Below, one piece after another: positions 24,286-33,655 of a stretch of DNA of 64,000 bases (the first letter of the stretch is position 1; every line of letters begins with the position of its first letter). Made by a program: the position numbers and the translations under genes. The notes under the pieces were generated by a model. It had not been told where the DNA came from and searched no databases. It was given only the letters and a program-made list of their open reading frames with translations. The DNA comes from Actinosynnema sp. ALI-1.44 (GTDB lineage Bacteria > Actinomycetota > Actinomycetes > Mycobacteriales > Pseudonocardiaceae). Location of the stretch: the NCBI RefSeq assembly GCF_001984155.1, contig NZ_MTQO01000044.1, positions 62,001-126,000 on the forward strand, given 5' to 3'.

Positions 24286-27200
24286 TCACGGTCCGAAGTG
24301 GATGTAGGAGGCCCATCTGGCCGGATTGCGGCGGAAGGAGTCGCGCAGGGCGCGGGTGGCGCGGTGCAGGAGACGGGCAGTGCGGTCGAGACGCATGCCC
24401 GCAGGCCCCAGCAGCCCGGTGTACATCGTCGTCATGACTTCGACCGCGGTGTGGTCGGTGATCGTCCAGAGGGTCGCGACCACGTGCCGGTAGCCCGCGA
24501 GTTGGAGTGCCGCGGCGAGGTGGATGGCTTCGTCGGGCAGTGCGGTGCCACCGATGGCAGTGCTGCAGGCGGACAAGTAGGCGAGTTCGGCTTGGGTGAG
24601 GTCCAGTTCGGCGACATCCAGCACAGTCAACGCATGGTCGCGGAGGTACAACGCGCCGGTTGACGGCTGCCGCAGATTCTGCCCGCCGTGGCAGGCGAAG
24701 TGTGCGTAGGCGTGGACCCGCAGGTCCGCGGTGACGGCCTCGCGTGTGGCGCCGTCGGCGATGCGCAGCGTGTGCTTGAGGGGCAGCGCCTGCGCGAAGA
24801 ACTCGGCTTCCGCGCGCGCCCCGGGCAGCGGGGACAGGGCGGGGAACTCTTGCGTGGGTGGGGTTTCCGGCATGCTGACCACGAGGACCCGGCCTTCCGC
24901 CGGGTCGATCGCGGGTGCCGTGTTCGCTCTCGTGAGCGCTCGCAGCGTCGGCGTGTAGGACGACACCGCGCGGTCGATGACCGTACGCCCGGCCGGAGTG
25001 TCAGCGGCGTCGTGGTAACCGGCGGCGTGCAATGGCAGCAGGGCCAACGATCCTGTCGGACACCACCACAACCGCGGCAGCGGCTCGACGTTCCCGGTGT
25101 ATTCCAACTGGGACAGCACCGGACTGGCGACGGTGTCCCACAACCATTCCAGTGTCGCGTGCAACGTCTGCCTGGCACTGGTCGTGGCGAGACCCCCTGG
25201 CCCGTCCGGACTGTCCAAGACCCGCAGCGCCCGTAGGTACTCCCCTGCCCGTTCGGTGGCCTCGTGTTGTGACAGGCCCGGCAACGGGACGTGCACGACG
25301 TCCTGATCCCGGCGCACGATCAACGCGTCGCACCTGGTCGCGTCCACATTGAGCAGGACGACGGGGCCATCGGGCAACCCGGTGCGCAACGCGGCCAGTG
25401 GCGGGATCCGCAGCAGGTACTCCAAACCAGGCAGGGCGCGTGCTTCGGCGAGCAACCGGTCCCAGTCCCCGGCGAGCTTGATCCGGTCGTGCTGGTCGTC
25501 GCGCGAGCGGTTGTTCCACGGGTCGACCGTGGGCGACGGATCCGGCAGATCCGAGGCGGACCCCTCAGCCAGCTTCGCCGCGACGGCACGCAGCAGGTCG
25601 TGCAGCGCGGGGTCACGGTCGCGCAGCGCCGAAAGGTCGTCCCTGGTTTGCAGTGCCTGCGACCACAGCACCGACCGGCCTTGTTCGAGCAACTCCACCG
25701 CGCGGTTCGGGTCACCGGCCGACAGCGCCGCGGCAGCGGCTTCCCTGGCCAAGCCGTCCCACATCTCCAGCCTGCGCTCGCGTGCGGTGCGTTCGACGCC
25801 ATGCCACGCCACTTGGGGCAACAGTGCGACAGTGACGCCGAACGCGTCCGTGGCGCCGACCCAGTCGCGACGCCGAACGGACAACTCGGCCCACATCCGC
25901 GCGGCGGCGGCCCGGATCATCGGTGCCGCGGCAGGAGATTCGGCGGCGGACCGGTAGGCGCGAACCGCGGTGTCGAGGTCTGACTGGCCCTCGTGCCCGG
26001 CATGCCTGCGTTCGTGCACCTGTCCCAGCGTCAACCAGGCCATCGCCGCCTTGGGATCACCCGCCGCGGCGAAGGAGCTGATCGCCCGTTCGGCCAGCTC
26101 GATCGACTCGGCCGCGTCCGTTTCGGGTCCACCGCTGCTGTACCTTGTGCGCAACGCGGTCGACAGGTTCAAGGCGCACAACGGGAACATCGGGTGCGTC
26201 CGGTCGGTGCCCGCGATCGCCGCACGACCGAGCGCGACAGCCCGGTCCAGGTCGCCCGCGTTCCGGTCACGACGGGCCCGCAGCAGCCCGGCCAGGTTCA
26301 GCAGCAGCTCTGTCCGGTTCGGACTGTCCTCGGCACTGCGCTCGACGGCGTCGCTCACGGCCGCGATGGCCGCGTCGAGGTCCGCGGCGTCGCTGTTCTC
26401 CAAGGATCGGACGAGAAGCGCGGTCCCCAGGTTCATCAGGCACACCAACTCCGACGGATGGCCCGCTGGTGCGGCGGCGACGGCCGACCGCCCGGTTTCC
26501 ACAGCGGCGTCGAGGTCCGCCAACGAACCGAGCAACCCCGCGCGGGCCCGCAACGCGTTGCTCAGGTTGGTGAGCATGGCGGGTCGCGTCATGTGCCCGG
26601 GGGTGGCGGACGCCGACGCCTGGTACAGCGCGTCGATCGCGGCGTTCAGGTCGTCCACGGCCCCTGTCCGGTCATACCTGACCCACAGCGCGAGCCCCAG
26701 CGTCATCAAGTTGACCGCGTTGGCGACGTGCCAGTTCGGGATCCGCACCGCCTCGCCTGCCAGGTCGATCGCGGTGTTCAGGTCCTGCGGATCACCGGTC
26801 CGCATCGACCTGGCCAGCAGGCCCGTGGCCAGCGCCATGATGCCCGCGCCCCGCTCGGTCGGGCTCACGTCCGGCAGGGCCACCGCGCGCTCGGCGACCG
26901 CGATCGCCTCGTCCAGGTCCCCGCTGCCGGGCCTGCGCCCGTGCCGCGCGGACAGCGCGTTGGCCAACTCGGGCAGGGCGGCTCCCACCACTGTCCTGTT
27001 GGTGCCCGCGGCGTCGACCGCACCACGCAGTGCGTCGATCGCCTCCGTCAGGTCGGCGATGTCACCGGTCCTTTCGAAGCGCAACACCTGCAGCAGGCCC
27101 AGCAGCATCAGCGCCGACGACGCGTTGACGTGGCTGTCCGGTGTGCTGCCGATGAGGTCCCTGGCGATCTCGATCGCCTCGGCGAGCAGTGGCATCTCGC

Positions 27201-30003
27201 CGGAGTCGACGAAACGCAGCCGCAGCGCGCCCGCCAGGAACATGCCGGCCGAGCCCTGGGCGGTGTGCGTAGCGGGTAGTTCGGCGCGCGCGGCGCGGAG
27301 CAACTCGGTCGCCTCGGCGAGATCAGCCGGGTCGTTCGACCACTGCCCGCGCTGCGACAGCACAACGCCCAGCGTCGCGCCGAACAGCAGACGCATGTCG
27401 CCTGTCTTGGCGGCAGCGATGGCCGACCGCAGCACCACGCTCGCCTCGTCGAGGTCCTCGGGTTGCGCTGTGGTCTGGAAGCGGACTCGCAACGCGTTGC
27501 CGAGGTAGTACTGGAACGTCGGCAGGATGCGGTTGGCGGCGTCGGTCCGGCTGATCACCGACCTCAGGGTGTCGACGGCTTGGGCGATGTCGGCCGGGTC
27601 GCGGACGAGTTCGTAGTAGTCGGTGCGCAGGGCGGCGACATTCGCGGCGAGCACCAGCGAGTCGGGACTGGCGGCTGGGAACTCCCGCAGTGCGGCTTCG
27701 CCCGCCGCGATCCCCTCGGTCAGGTCGGTGAGATCGCCTTGCTGCTGGAACCGGTGGCGCAGCACCAGCACGAGGGTGTTGACCACTGGGCTACGCGCGG
27801 GCCCGGCGGCGTGCACCAGTGCGTCCTGGAGTGTGCGGGCCGCCGCGTCCAGGTCAGCCCGGTTCCCACCGGACTCGTAACGGGCCATGAGCGCGGTGCC
27901 GAGCGTGAGGCTGACGAACACGCTCGGAACGGAGTCCGGTGGTGTGGCGGCACGGCAGGTCTCGATGGCCTCGGTCAGCTTCCCGACATCTCCGGCGGCA
28001 ACGCCCGCGGCGCTGGCGGCGGCGCCGAGAACACCCAGCATCCGATGGTGGTCGGGGTGATCGGGCCCGGCCGTGCCGAGCGCCGAACGGATCAGCTCGG
28101 TCGCCTTCGCGATGTCGGCGAGGCCGCCCGTGGTCTCGGCACGTTGCAGCAGACACAGCGCGGCGTCCGACTGGAAGCCGGGCAGTTGCGGGTCGTCCGC
28201 GGCAAGCGCGTCGATGGCGCCGTACCAGGCGGCGATGCACTCGTCCAGATCAGCGGATTCCCACGTCCGGCCGTATCGGAGGTGCAAGGCGACCGCGAGG
28301 GCGGACAAGCAGGCCGACCGGGCGGCGGCGTCGGGCGCCAGCGGCACCGTCGTCCGCAGCACGTCGATCCGGTCGTCGAGGTAGGAGTCGTGGTCTGTGC
28401 GGTGGAACCGCCACCACAGCAACTCCGCCAGCTGCCAGAACTGCTGGCCGCGGATCAGGGGTTCGACCGCGGGATCCTCCGCGACGATCCGGGTGGTCTC
28501 GATCGCTTCGTCGAAGTCGGCCTCGGCGACCACACCGTCGGCACCGGCCAGCTTGATCGTCTCGTAGAGCACCATCGACAACGCCGCCAGTGCGGGTGAC
28601 CGGCCGAGCGGGCCGGTCGCGTCCGCCGCTCTCGCGGCCCGCATGACGGCCACGGCTTCCTTGAGGACGTCCTGGTCGCCGGTCTGCGCGTACTGGACGC
28701 GCAACGCGTCACCGAGAGAGAACAGCGCCGTACCACGCAGTGGACTGTCGGCGGGAAAATTCGCCAGCGTGGCCCTGGCTGCCTGCACCGCTCCCGCAGG
28801 GTCCGTGTTGTCAGCACGCAACACCGACGCCAGCACGGCGTCGACCTCCCACCGCAACGGGTGGGCCGCCGGAACGGCTCGGTCGGCCGCTTGGGCGAGG
28901 TCGACGGCCTCGGCCAGGTCCGCCGGGTCGGCAGTACCTGCCGGGCCGAACGCACGGGCGCGCGCGAACCGGGTGTGCAGCGCGCTGGCCAGGCTGACCA
29001 GCGCGGTCGCGTGCAGCTCGTCGTCCACCGGGATCATCTCGACCGCGGCCCGCCCGCACCGGACGCTCTCGGTGATGTCCGCGGCATCGGCGACGCGGAT
29101 GTACCTGAACCGCAAGGCGTTGCATCGCTGGACGAGCGCGTTGCCGAGTACCGGATCGTCCTCGGCGCAGCCGTCCACGAAGTCCCTGGTCACCTCGGCG
29201 CACTCGTCGACGACGGCCAGCGGGGCGCCGAGACCGCAGTGCGCCAGCAGCGCACTGGCCAGCTGCGACAGGCAGATGGCCCGGTCCGGGGAGCCGGGCG
29301 GTAGCGCCGCCGCGGCCTCGCGCAGGAGGTCCGTTCCCTCGGACAGATCAGGGTGCCTGCCCCCGAACCCGAACCGGGCGACCAGGGCGAGCCCGAGGCG
29401 AAATCGCACCGCCAACGCGATCCGGTCGTCGGCGATGCCGGACAGCTCGCGGCCGAGTGCGACTGCTTCGTCGAGATCAGGCCCGCCGAACGCCAGTTCG
29501 TACCGCTGGTGCAGCAGGATCATCAGGTTGAACAGGTGCACCGGACGATCGGCCGCGGCGCAGACGCGGGCGGCGGCCCGGCACAAGTCGATTCCCAGAT
29601 CGGTCAGCGCGGGATCGGCCGTGGCCAGGGCGGCCGTGGCCGCCACCGTCGCGTAGAACGGCCCGAGCTCCGCGAGAGTCATTCGTGGGCCGGGATTCTC
29701 GTCGAACCAGCTCCGCACGGGCGGCGGCAGCTCGACGGGCGAATCGGCGAGCGGACCGAACAGATTCAGGCAGATCGTGATGTCGGTGCCGTCGCTGTCC
29801 GGCAGGAGTGCGCAATGGCGCAGCCAGTGCAGCCACGCGACCTGGTACGAGACCTCGGGCGACAGGTCCGTGCCGACAGCAGGAAGGACCATGCGCGCGG
29901 CCTCCACGAGCGCGTCGACAGCCAGGACTTCGGTGGCGTCATCGGTCTCCAGGCAGCGGCGGATGCGTTCGACGATGGCGATGTCTATTCTCCTCTCCGA
30001 CAC
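24286..30003 (-). CDS. Giant TPR-repeat CHAT-domain protease
   Basis: A ~1905-aa protein. Residues ~60-1500 are a long array of ~45-residue helical hairpins of the TPR type (DLAEAVDLAQAA, GLALWVRYDRTGAVDDLNAAIDALYQA), a protein-binding scaffold. The C-terminal ~350 residues are a CHAT domain (caspase/HetF-like peptidase): catalytic His in AHFACHGG near residue 1771 and Cys in YLSACSTAIGG near 1813, ending in the family motif WASYIHFGP. The start is uncertain. GTG at 30003 (VSERRIDIAIVERIRRCL) best fits where the folded region begins, though no good ribosome site precedes it; the open frame to 30387 lies over the divergent gene and is rejected. It resembles CHAT-centred conflict proteases (caspase-like executors) of actinomycetes. 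Confidence 0.82.
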   Translation of the reverse strand: MSERRIDIAIVERIRRCLETDDATEVLAVDALVEAARMVLPAVGTDLSPEVSYQVAWLHWLRHCALLPDSDGTDITICLNLFGPLADSPVELPPPVRSWFDENPGPRMTLAELGPFYATVAATAALATADPALTDLGIDLCRAAARVCAAADRPVHLFNLMILLHQRYELAFGGPDLDEAVALGRELSGIADDRIALAVRFRLGLALVARFGFGGRHPDLSEGTDLLREAAAALPPGSPDRAICLSQLASALLAHCGLGAPLAVVDECAEVTRDFVDGCAEDDPVLGNALVQRCNALRFRYIRVADAADITESVRCGRAAVEMIPVDDELHATALVSLASALHTRFARARAFGPAGTADPADLAEAVDLAQAADRAVPAAHPLRWEVDAVLASVLRADNTDPAGAVQAARATLANFPADSPLRGTALFSLGDALRVQYAQTGDQDVLKEAVAVMRAARAADATGPLGRSPALAALSMVLYETIKLAGADGVVAEADFDEAIETTRIVAEDPAVEPLIRGQQFWQLAELLWWRFHRTDHDSYLDDRIDVLRTTVPLAPDAAARSACLSALAVALHLRYGRTWESADLDECIAAWYGAIDALAADDPQLPGFQSDAALCLLQRAETTGGLADIAKATELIRSALGTAGPDHPDHHRMLGVLGAAASAAGVAAGDVGKLTEAIETCRAATPPDSVPSVFVSLTLGTALMARYESGGNRADLDAAARTLQDALVHAAGPARSPVVNTLVLVLRHRFQQQGDLTDLTEGIAAGEAALREFPAASPDSLVLAANVAALRTDYYELVRDPADIAQAVDTLRSVISRTDAANRILPTFQYYLGNALRVRFQTTAQPEDLDEASVVLRSAIAAAKTGDMRLLFGATLGVVLSQRGQWSNDPADLAEATELLRAARAELPATHTAQGSAGMFLAGALRLRFVDSGEMPLLAEAIEIARDLIGSTPDSHVNASSALMLLGLLQVLRFERTGDIADLTEAIDALRGAVDAAGTNRTVVGAALPELANALSARHGRRPGSGDLDEAIAVAERAVALPDVSPTERGAGIMALATGLLARSMRTGDPQDLNTAIDLAGEAVRIPNWHVANAVNLMTLGLALWVRYDRTGAVDDLNAAIDALYQASASATPGHMTRPAMLTNLSNALRARAGLLGSLADLDAAVETGRSAVAAAPAGHPSELVCLMNLGTALLVRSLENSDAADLDAAIAAVSDAVERSAEDSPNRTELLLNLAGLLRARRDRNAGDLDRAVALGRAAIAGTDRTHPMFPLCALNLSTALRTRYSSGGPETDAAESIELAERAISSFAAAGDPKAAMAWLTLGQVHERRHAGHEGQSDLDTAVRAYRSAAESPAAAPMIRAAAARMWAELSVRRRDWVGATDAFGVTVALLPQVAWHGVERTARERRLEMWDGLAREAAAAALSAGDPNRAVELLEQGRSVLWSQALQTRDDLSALRDRDPALHDLLRAVAAKLAEGSASDLPDPSPTVDPWNNRSRDDQHDRIKLAGDWDRLLAEARALPGLEYLLRIPPLAALRTGLPDGPVVLLNVDATRCDALIVRRDQDVVHVPLPGLSQHEATERAGEYLRALRVLDSPDGPGGLATTSARQTLHATLEWLWDTVASPVLSQLEYTGNVEPLPRLWWCPTGSLALLPLHAAGYHDAADTPAGRTVIDRAVSSYTPTLRALTRANTAPAIDPAEGRVLVVSMPETPPTQEFPALSPLPGARAEAEFFAQALPLKHTLRIADGATREAVTADLRVHAYAHFACHGGQNLRQPSTGALYLRDHALTVLDVAELDLTQAELAYLSACSTAIGGTALPDEAIHLAAALQLAGYRHVVATLWTITDHTAVEVMTTMYTGLLGPAGMRLDRTARLLHRATRALRDSFRRNPARWASYIHFGP

Positions 30004-30018
30004 TGGGAAGGCGGGGGC

Positions 30019-30408
30019 GTGACGGATTTCGACGAGGCAGACGCGCTCATTCTGTGGTGCACCATCCTGCCGGATCTGCGCAGGGAGGCCATGGCCGGCC
30101 GGTGGACCGACCGGCTGGAGCGGGCCGCGGTGCGCGTTCGCGAAGGAGGTTCGGCACTGGACGCGTGCCGTCAGTTCGACCTGATCGACACCGAAACGGA
30201 AAGCACGACCAGAAGCGGAGGCGAACCGGGCATCACCCATGTATATCCCATGTCGCGTAGTCCCCGTGCGCCGAGAACCGGTCGCGGCGACTATTCGTGC
30301 CCACACCGGTTGTGTGCCCGCCGCGACGAACGGGACGACGACGGGCACCCGCCGGTGTGCGCGTTGTTCGACAACGAGCCGATGCAACCGACCGGCACCA
30401 CGCCATGA
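30019..30408 (+). CDS. Small Cys-rich protein, divergent partner of CHAT protease
   Basis: A 129-aa protein with a helical N-terminus (VTDFDEADALILWCTILPDLRREAM...WTDRLERAAVRVREGGSALDACRQFDL). The C-terminus is a small zinc-ribbon-like motif: SCPHRLCARRDERDDDGHPPVCALFD (CPxxxC...PxC). GTG 30019 has the GGGAAGG/GGGGGC upstream, 15 nt from the CHAT start. Its stop overlaps the next gene's start (ATGA), supporting it as real. The family was not recognised; by position it could be the adaptor, substrate or sensor of the CHAT protease. Confidence 0.6.
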   Translation: MTDFDEADALILWCTILPDLRREAMAGRWTDRLERAAVRVREGGSALDACRQFDLIDTETESTTRSGGEPGITHVYPMSRSPRAPRTGRGDYSCPHRLCARRDERDDDGHPPVCALFDNEPMQPTGTTP

Positions 30409-31220
30409 ACCCGTTCCTGTCGTCGTTGGGCGGAAAGCTCGCCGAGCGATGGGTCACCACGCTTGTGCTGCCGGGGGCGTTGTTCGTCGTGGCGGTGGTG
30501 TGCGCGGTGCGCCTCGGCCACCAGGCAGCCTTCGACTTCACGTCGGTGGCCAATTGGATCGCGCGGGAAGGACCGCGCATGCCGATCGGGGCGGTGGCCA
30601 TCGGCGTGCTGCTCGGTGCCACGGCGGCAGCCATGGCCGCGGTCGCCGTCGGTCGTCTGGCCGAGGCGGCATGGGTCAAACCGTGGCGTGGCCCCGCAGG
30701 GTGGCTCGCACGACCGCTGGTATCCGTGCGGCGCAAGCTGTTCGACCGCGCGGCCGCCAAAGCGGGGGTGAATCCGGTACGCGCATACCGGCCGCAACGA
30801 CCGACCTGGGTCAGCGAGCAGTTCCGGCTGTTGGACTCCCGGATCGCCGCGCAGTACCACGGTCTGCGGCTCGGGCCGCTGTGGCCGCGCTTGTGGCTGC
30901 TGGTCCCCGAGGCGGTGCGCGTTCCGGTGCAGGCCGCCGAATCGCAGTTCCGGTCGGCCGTCACGCTCGTCGGCTGGGGCGTGCTGTACCTCGGCCTCGG
31001 GATCTGGTGGTACCCGGCGGCGATAGCCGGGTTCGGGGCCGCTTTGCTCGGGTGGAGCCGGACCCGGACCACCACCGCGGCGCTCACCACGTTGATCGAG
31101 GCGACCGTCGACACCCATCTGGACACGGTCACGACCGCGCTCGGCCACCCGATGCCCGCCACCGGGATCACCGCGGACCTGGCTCGCCGGATCAACGACC
31201 ACCTGGGCAAAGGCGACTGA
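30405..31220 (+). CDS. Membrane protein coupled to the CHAT module
   Basis: A 271-aa protein with about four transmembrane helices: VTTLVLPGALFVVAVVCAV, PIGAVAIGVLLGATAAAMAAVAV, then AVTLVGWGVLYLGLGIWWYPAAIAGFGAALLGW. Between helices 2 and 3 lies a ~120-aa basic loop (PWRGPAGWLARPLVSVRRKLFDRAA). The last ~50 residues form an amphipathic helix (ARRINDHLGKGD). ATG 30405 overlaps the previous stop by 4 nt. No family was recognised. It may anchor the system or be the membrane target or effector of CHAT cleavage. Confidence 0.7.
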   Translation: MNPFLSSLGGKLAERWVTTLVLPGALFVVAVVCAVRLGHQAAFDFTSVANWIAREGPRMPIGAVAIGVLLGATAAAMAAVAVGRLAEAAWVKPWRGPAGWLARPLVSVRRKLFDRAAAKAGVNPVRAYRPQRPTWVSEQFRLLDSRIAAQYHGLRLGPLWPRLWLLVPEAVRVPVQAAESQFRSAVTLVGWGVLYLGLGIWWYPAAIAGFGAALLGWSRTRTTTAALTTLIEATVDTHLDTVTTALGHPMPATGITADLARRINDHLGKGD

Positions 31221-31221
31221 C

Positions 31222-32247
31222 TCAGCCGGGCGCCCACGGGTCGATCGCAACGACGCCCGTGATGCGGCCGTTGTCGTCGAGCAGACAGCCCATCCGTTTC
31301 GCGGCGTGCAGCGTCACGGCGCGGTCGGTCAGCGCGACGCCGGGGAGGCGTTCGGCCAGTTCGGCTTCCAGGCGTTGGATGTCGCTGAGCGAACGCAGCC
31401 ACAGGGTCATCACCAGGTTGTCCGATCCGGTGACGGCCGCGCAGAGCCGGACTTCCGGCAGTTCGGTGAGCAGTGCGGCCGTCCGGTCCAGTTCGTCCGG
31501 CGGCACCCGTGCCCAGAACGTCGCGGCGATCGGCCAACCGGTGATCGGCTGGGCGACTTCGCAGCGCAGGGCCAGCAGGCCGCCGGTGGTCATCTCGTTG
31601 AGCCAACGTCGAACGGTGGCACCGCTCCGCCCTGTGGCTGCCGCGATCTCGGCAGCGGGCCGCCTGCCGTCGCCGAGCGCGCGCAGCACTTCCCGGTGGC
31701 GGTCCTTCCACACGACCGGGGTGCCCGGGGGCTGGTGAGCGCGGTGTGCGGACCGGTGCGGCTCGAGGGCACCGAGCCGCCAGTGGTTGCCTTCGCCGTA
31801 GACGGTGGTGATCGCGTGTGTCCGTGTCCGGCGCAGGCCGGGAAGGTGTTGGAACTGCTGGAGAACGATGCGGGACAGGGTGGCGAGGTCCGGGGCGAGC
31901 ACGGTCAGGAACAGGTCCCGCCCGCTGCTGATGATCGAGATCGACACGATCTGCGGGACCTTCGACAGCACCTGCACGGCGTGGGCGCGGGCGGTCGGTT
32001 CGATGTCCAGTTCGATGAACGCGTTGCAATGGTCCCGCGCCCATGAGCGGACCTCGGGATACGCCGTGACACGGGCGAATCCCGCGTCCACGAGTCCCTG
32101 CCACCGGCGGGCGGCCGTGACCGCGGGCACCGTGTCCAGCCGCTGACCGACCCGCTGGCAGGCAGCGAGGACTTCTCCCGTGTCCTGCAACGAGTTCCGG
32201 GCGCGTTCATCCTGTTGGGCGCCGGTGACGGCACCACCGACAACCAC
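31222..32247 (-). pseudogene. AsnC/Lrp-family regulator, probably 5'-truncated
   Basis: A frame of 341 aa with the tandem Lrp architecture: partial HTH (RLDTVPAVTAARRWQGLVDAGFARV), RAM ligand domain (NAFIELDIEPTARAHAVQVLSKVPQI), second HTH (PAAEIAAATGRSGATVRRWLNEMTTGGLLALR), and second RAM (ATFWARVPPDELDRTAALLTELPEV). Helix 1 of the first HTH is missing. The residues before ~32160 are antisense to an M20-peptidase remnant, so the current GTG start (32247) lies in foreign sequence. The protein may still be made from that frame, with an altered DNA-binding head. Its normal neighbour, an M20 amidohydrolase in divergent orientation, is what has been fused here. Confidence 0.65.
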
Positions 32248-32349
32248 TCGCCGCTCGCGGTGTTCGACGACTCGGTCCTGGCCGACGGCGCCACTATACT
32301 CGCCGAACTCGCCCTGCGCGGAGGTGTCTCATGTGCGTCATCGTGCTGA
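32156..32349 (+). pseudogene. C-terminal remnant of an M20-family amidohydrolase
   Basis: The frame reads PLAGSEDFSRVLQRVPGAFILLGAG...DNHSPLAVFDDSVLADGATILAELALRGGVS and ends TGA at 32347-32349. GSEDFS...VPGAF..LG and the downstream NHSPxxxFDDxVLxxGA match the C-terminal end of M20 peptidases (hippurate/N-acyl-amino-acid hydrolases). The N-terminal ~300 residues with the metal site are gone. It overlaps the 5' end of the AsnC gene and overlaps the following small gene by 19 nt. Confidence 0.7.
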
Positions 32350-32501
32350 TCTTCGCTGTCGGCGCCGCCCTGCTGGCCGTCGGCATCGTCCAGGGGCAAA
32401 CCGAGATCACGATCATCGGTGGCGTGCTGATCGTCTTTCTCTTCTGGGCCCTCCTGACCGACAACACGGGCAGCGGCGACGCGGATGACAGCGAAGCGTA
32501 G
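32331..32501 (+). CDS. 56-aa two-helix membrane protein
   Basis: Starts MCVIVLIFAVGAALLAVGIV and continues QGQTEITIIGGVLIVFLFWALL before an acidic tail: two hydrophobic helices. GGAGG-like sequence (CGGAGGTG) lies 8 nt upstream. The start overlaps the end of the M20 remnant, as if it was once translated after that gene. Its 3' end abuts the convergent DICT gene. The function is unknown. Confidence 0.6.
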   Translation: MCVIVLIFAVGAALLAVGIVQGQTEITIIGGVLIVFLFWALLTDNTGSGDADDSEA

Positions 32502-32503
32502 CG

Positions 32504-33655
32504 TCATCGACAGGCGGGCAGAATCGGCGCCGTCTGCGACATGACGTCCGCGAGGTCACCGGAAGCACACGGCCACTCGCGGCGGCTCGTTTCCAGATCG
32601 AGCTGGCACTGCATGGCCCGCAACGGAAGCGGGCGGCGCCTGGTGACCATCCACGTCGACGAGCACGACATCGGCACGAACGGGTAAACGGATGCCAAGT
32701 TGCCGATGCCGTCGCGGATCCGCGCCGCGCTCGCCGCGAGCATGTCGTCCGACGCGGCCGGTTTGATCACCAGGAAGTCGGACTCGCTGAGCCGAACGGC
32801 GCGATCGACCGGCCGCAGTTCGTCGCTGAGCACGGCGGCGACGTTCTGCCCGGTGTGGATCACGGCGCGGACCTCGTGGTGCCTCAGCACATCGCTCAGC
32901 GCGGCGATCCTGAGCACGATCAATCCGATCGGGATGGTGTCGGTCGACGGGCCGACCCATGACGTGAGGGCGGAGAGGGTGTGCAGGCCGGTGTCCGGGT
33001 CGCGGTCGATTCCCTGGTCGTGGTCGCTCGCCTCGGCAAGGCGAGCGGACTTCTCGGTTTGCCGTTCGATGGTGGTGACGAGCTTGCGCACCGCGGCCTC
33101 GGTGCACTGTTCGACCTCGACGGCCGCCGGTTCCTCGACAGCGGCAAGGGTCTCGTCGATCTTGAGCCGGACGACGGGAGGAAGCCGATCGCCGAGGGCG
33201 TCACGGAGCCGCACCACCTCGGCGTAGGCCTCGTCACGGCGAAGACCCCAGCGGCCGTGGAAAAGCCTCGCCGACTCGAGTGTCGTGCGGCGTGGGTCGA
33301 CGTCCTCAAGGTCCTGCGCGATCACAGTGGCACCGAACCTCGGCGACAACACCACCACGGACCACTCGTGGGCAAGATCCTCATCCCTGCGCAGAAGAAC
33401 AGGGGTGACCCCCGCGGGCAGATCGGGTCGCACCCGGTCGGCCAAGCCGACGACAGTGACCGACGCACGAGCCGCGATCCCCGCGTACACCTGGCTTTCC
33501 CTGTCGAAGTAGGGCAACCGTTGAAACAGGGCGATGACCACCATCGGCTCGGCGCCACGCTGCGCGAGGGCCGCCTGCTCCACCGCGTGCGACGCGATGA
33601 CGAGCAGACGTTTGGTCAGCAAACCGGCCCTGGTGGCAGGCACGATCTCGTCCAT
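32504..33655 (-). CDS. DICT-sensor protein with degenerate GGDEF-like domain
   Basis: A 383-aa protein. Residues ~5-140 form a DICT sensory domain (TKRLLVIASHAVEQAALA...VVIALFQRLPYFDRE...VTVVGLADRVRP, WSVVVLSPRFGATVIAQDLE). The C-terminal half looks like a nucleotide-cyclase fold: DPDTGLHTLSALTSWV resembles the GGDEF DxLTGLxNR start, but the active-site loop is SESDF in place of GGDEF, so diguanylate-cyclase activity is unlikely. It is more likely a light or small-molecule sensor with a binding-only output. The frame is open to 33850; the ATG at 33655 (MDEIVPATRAGL) is chosen because the fold begins there. Confidence 0.75.
   Translation of the reverse strand: MDEIVPATRAGLLTKRLLVIASHAVEQAALAQRGAEPMVVIALFQRLPYFDRESQVYAGIAARASVTVVGLADRVRPDLPAGVTPVLLRRDEDLAHEWSVVVLSPRFGATVIAQDLEDVDPRRTTLESARLFHGRWGLRRDEAYAEVVRLRDALGDRLPPVVRLKIDETLAAVEEPAAVEVEQCTEAAVRKLVTTIERQTEKSARLAEASDHDQGIDRDPDTGLHTLSALTSWVGPSTDTIPIGLIVLRIAALSDVLRHHEVRAVIHTGQNVAAVLSDELRPVDRAVRLSESDFLVIKPAASDDMLAASAARIRDGIGNLASVYPFVPMSCSSTWMVTRRRPLPLRAMQCQLDLETSRREWPCASGDLADVMSQTAPILPACR

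Noticed and set aside
25291-30260. Plus-strand frames of 230-512 aa within the CHAT gene
   Set aside because: They mirror the TPR code; no motif or ribosome site is present.
29994-30387. Upstream extension of the CHAT gene to the start at 30387
   Set aside because: It is antisense to the small Cys-rich gene, whose ATGA coupling supports that gene instead; residues are unfolded in composition.
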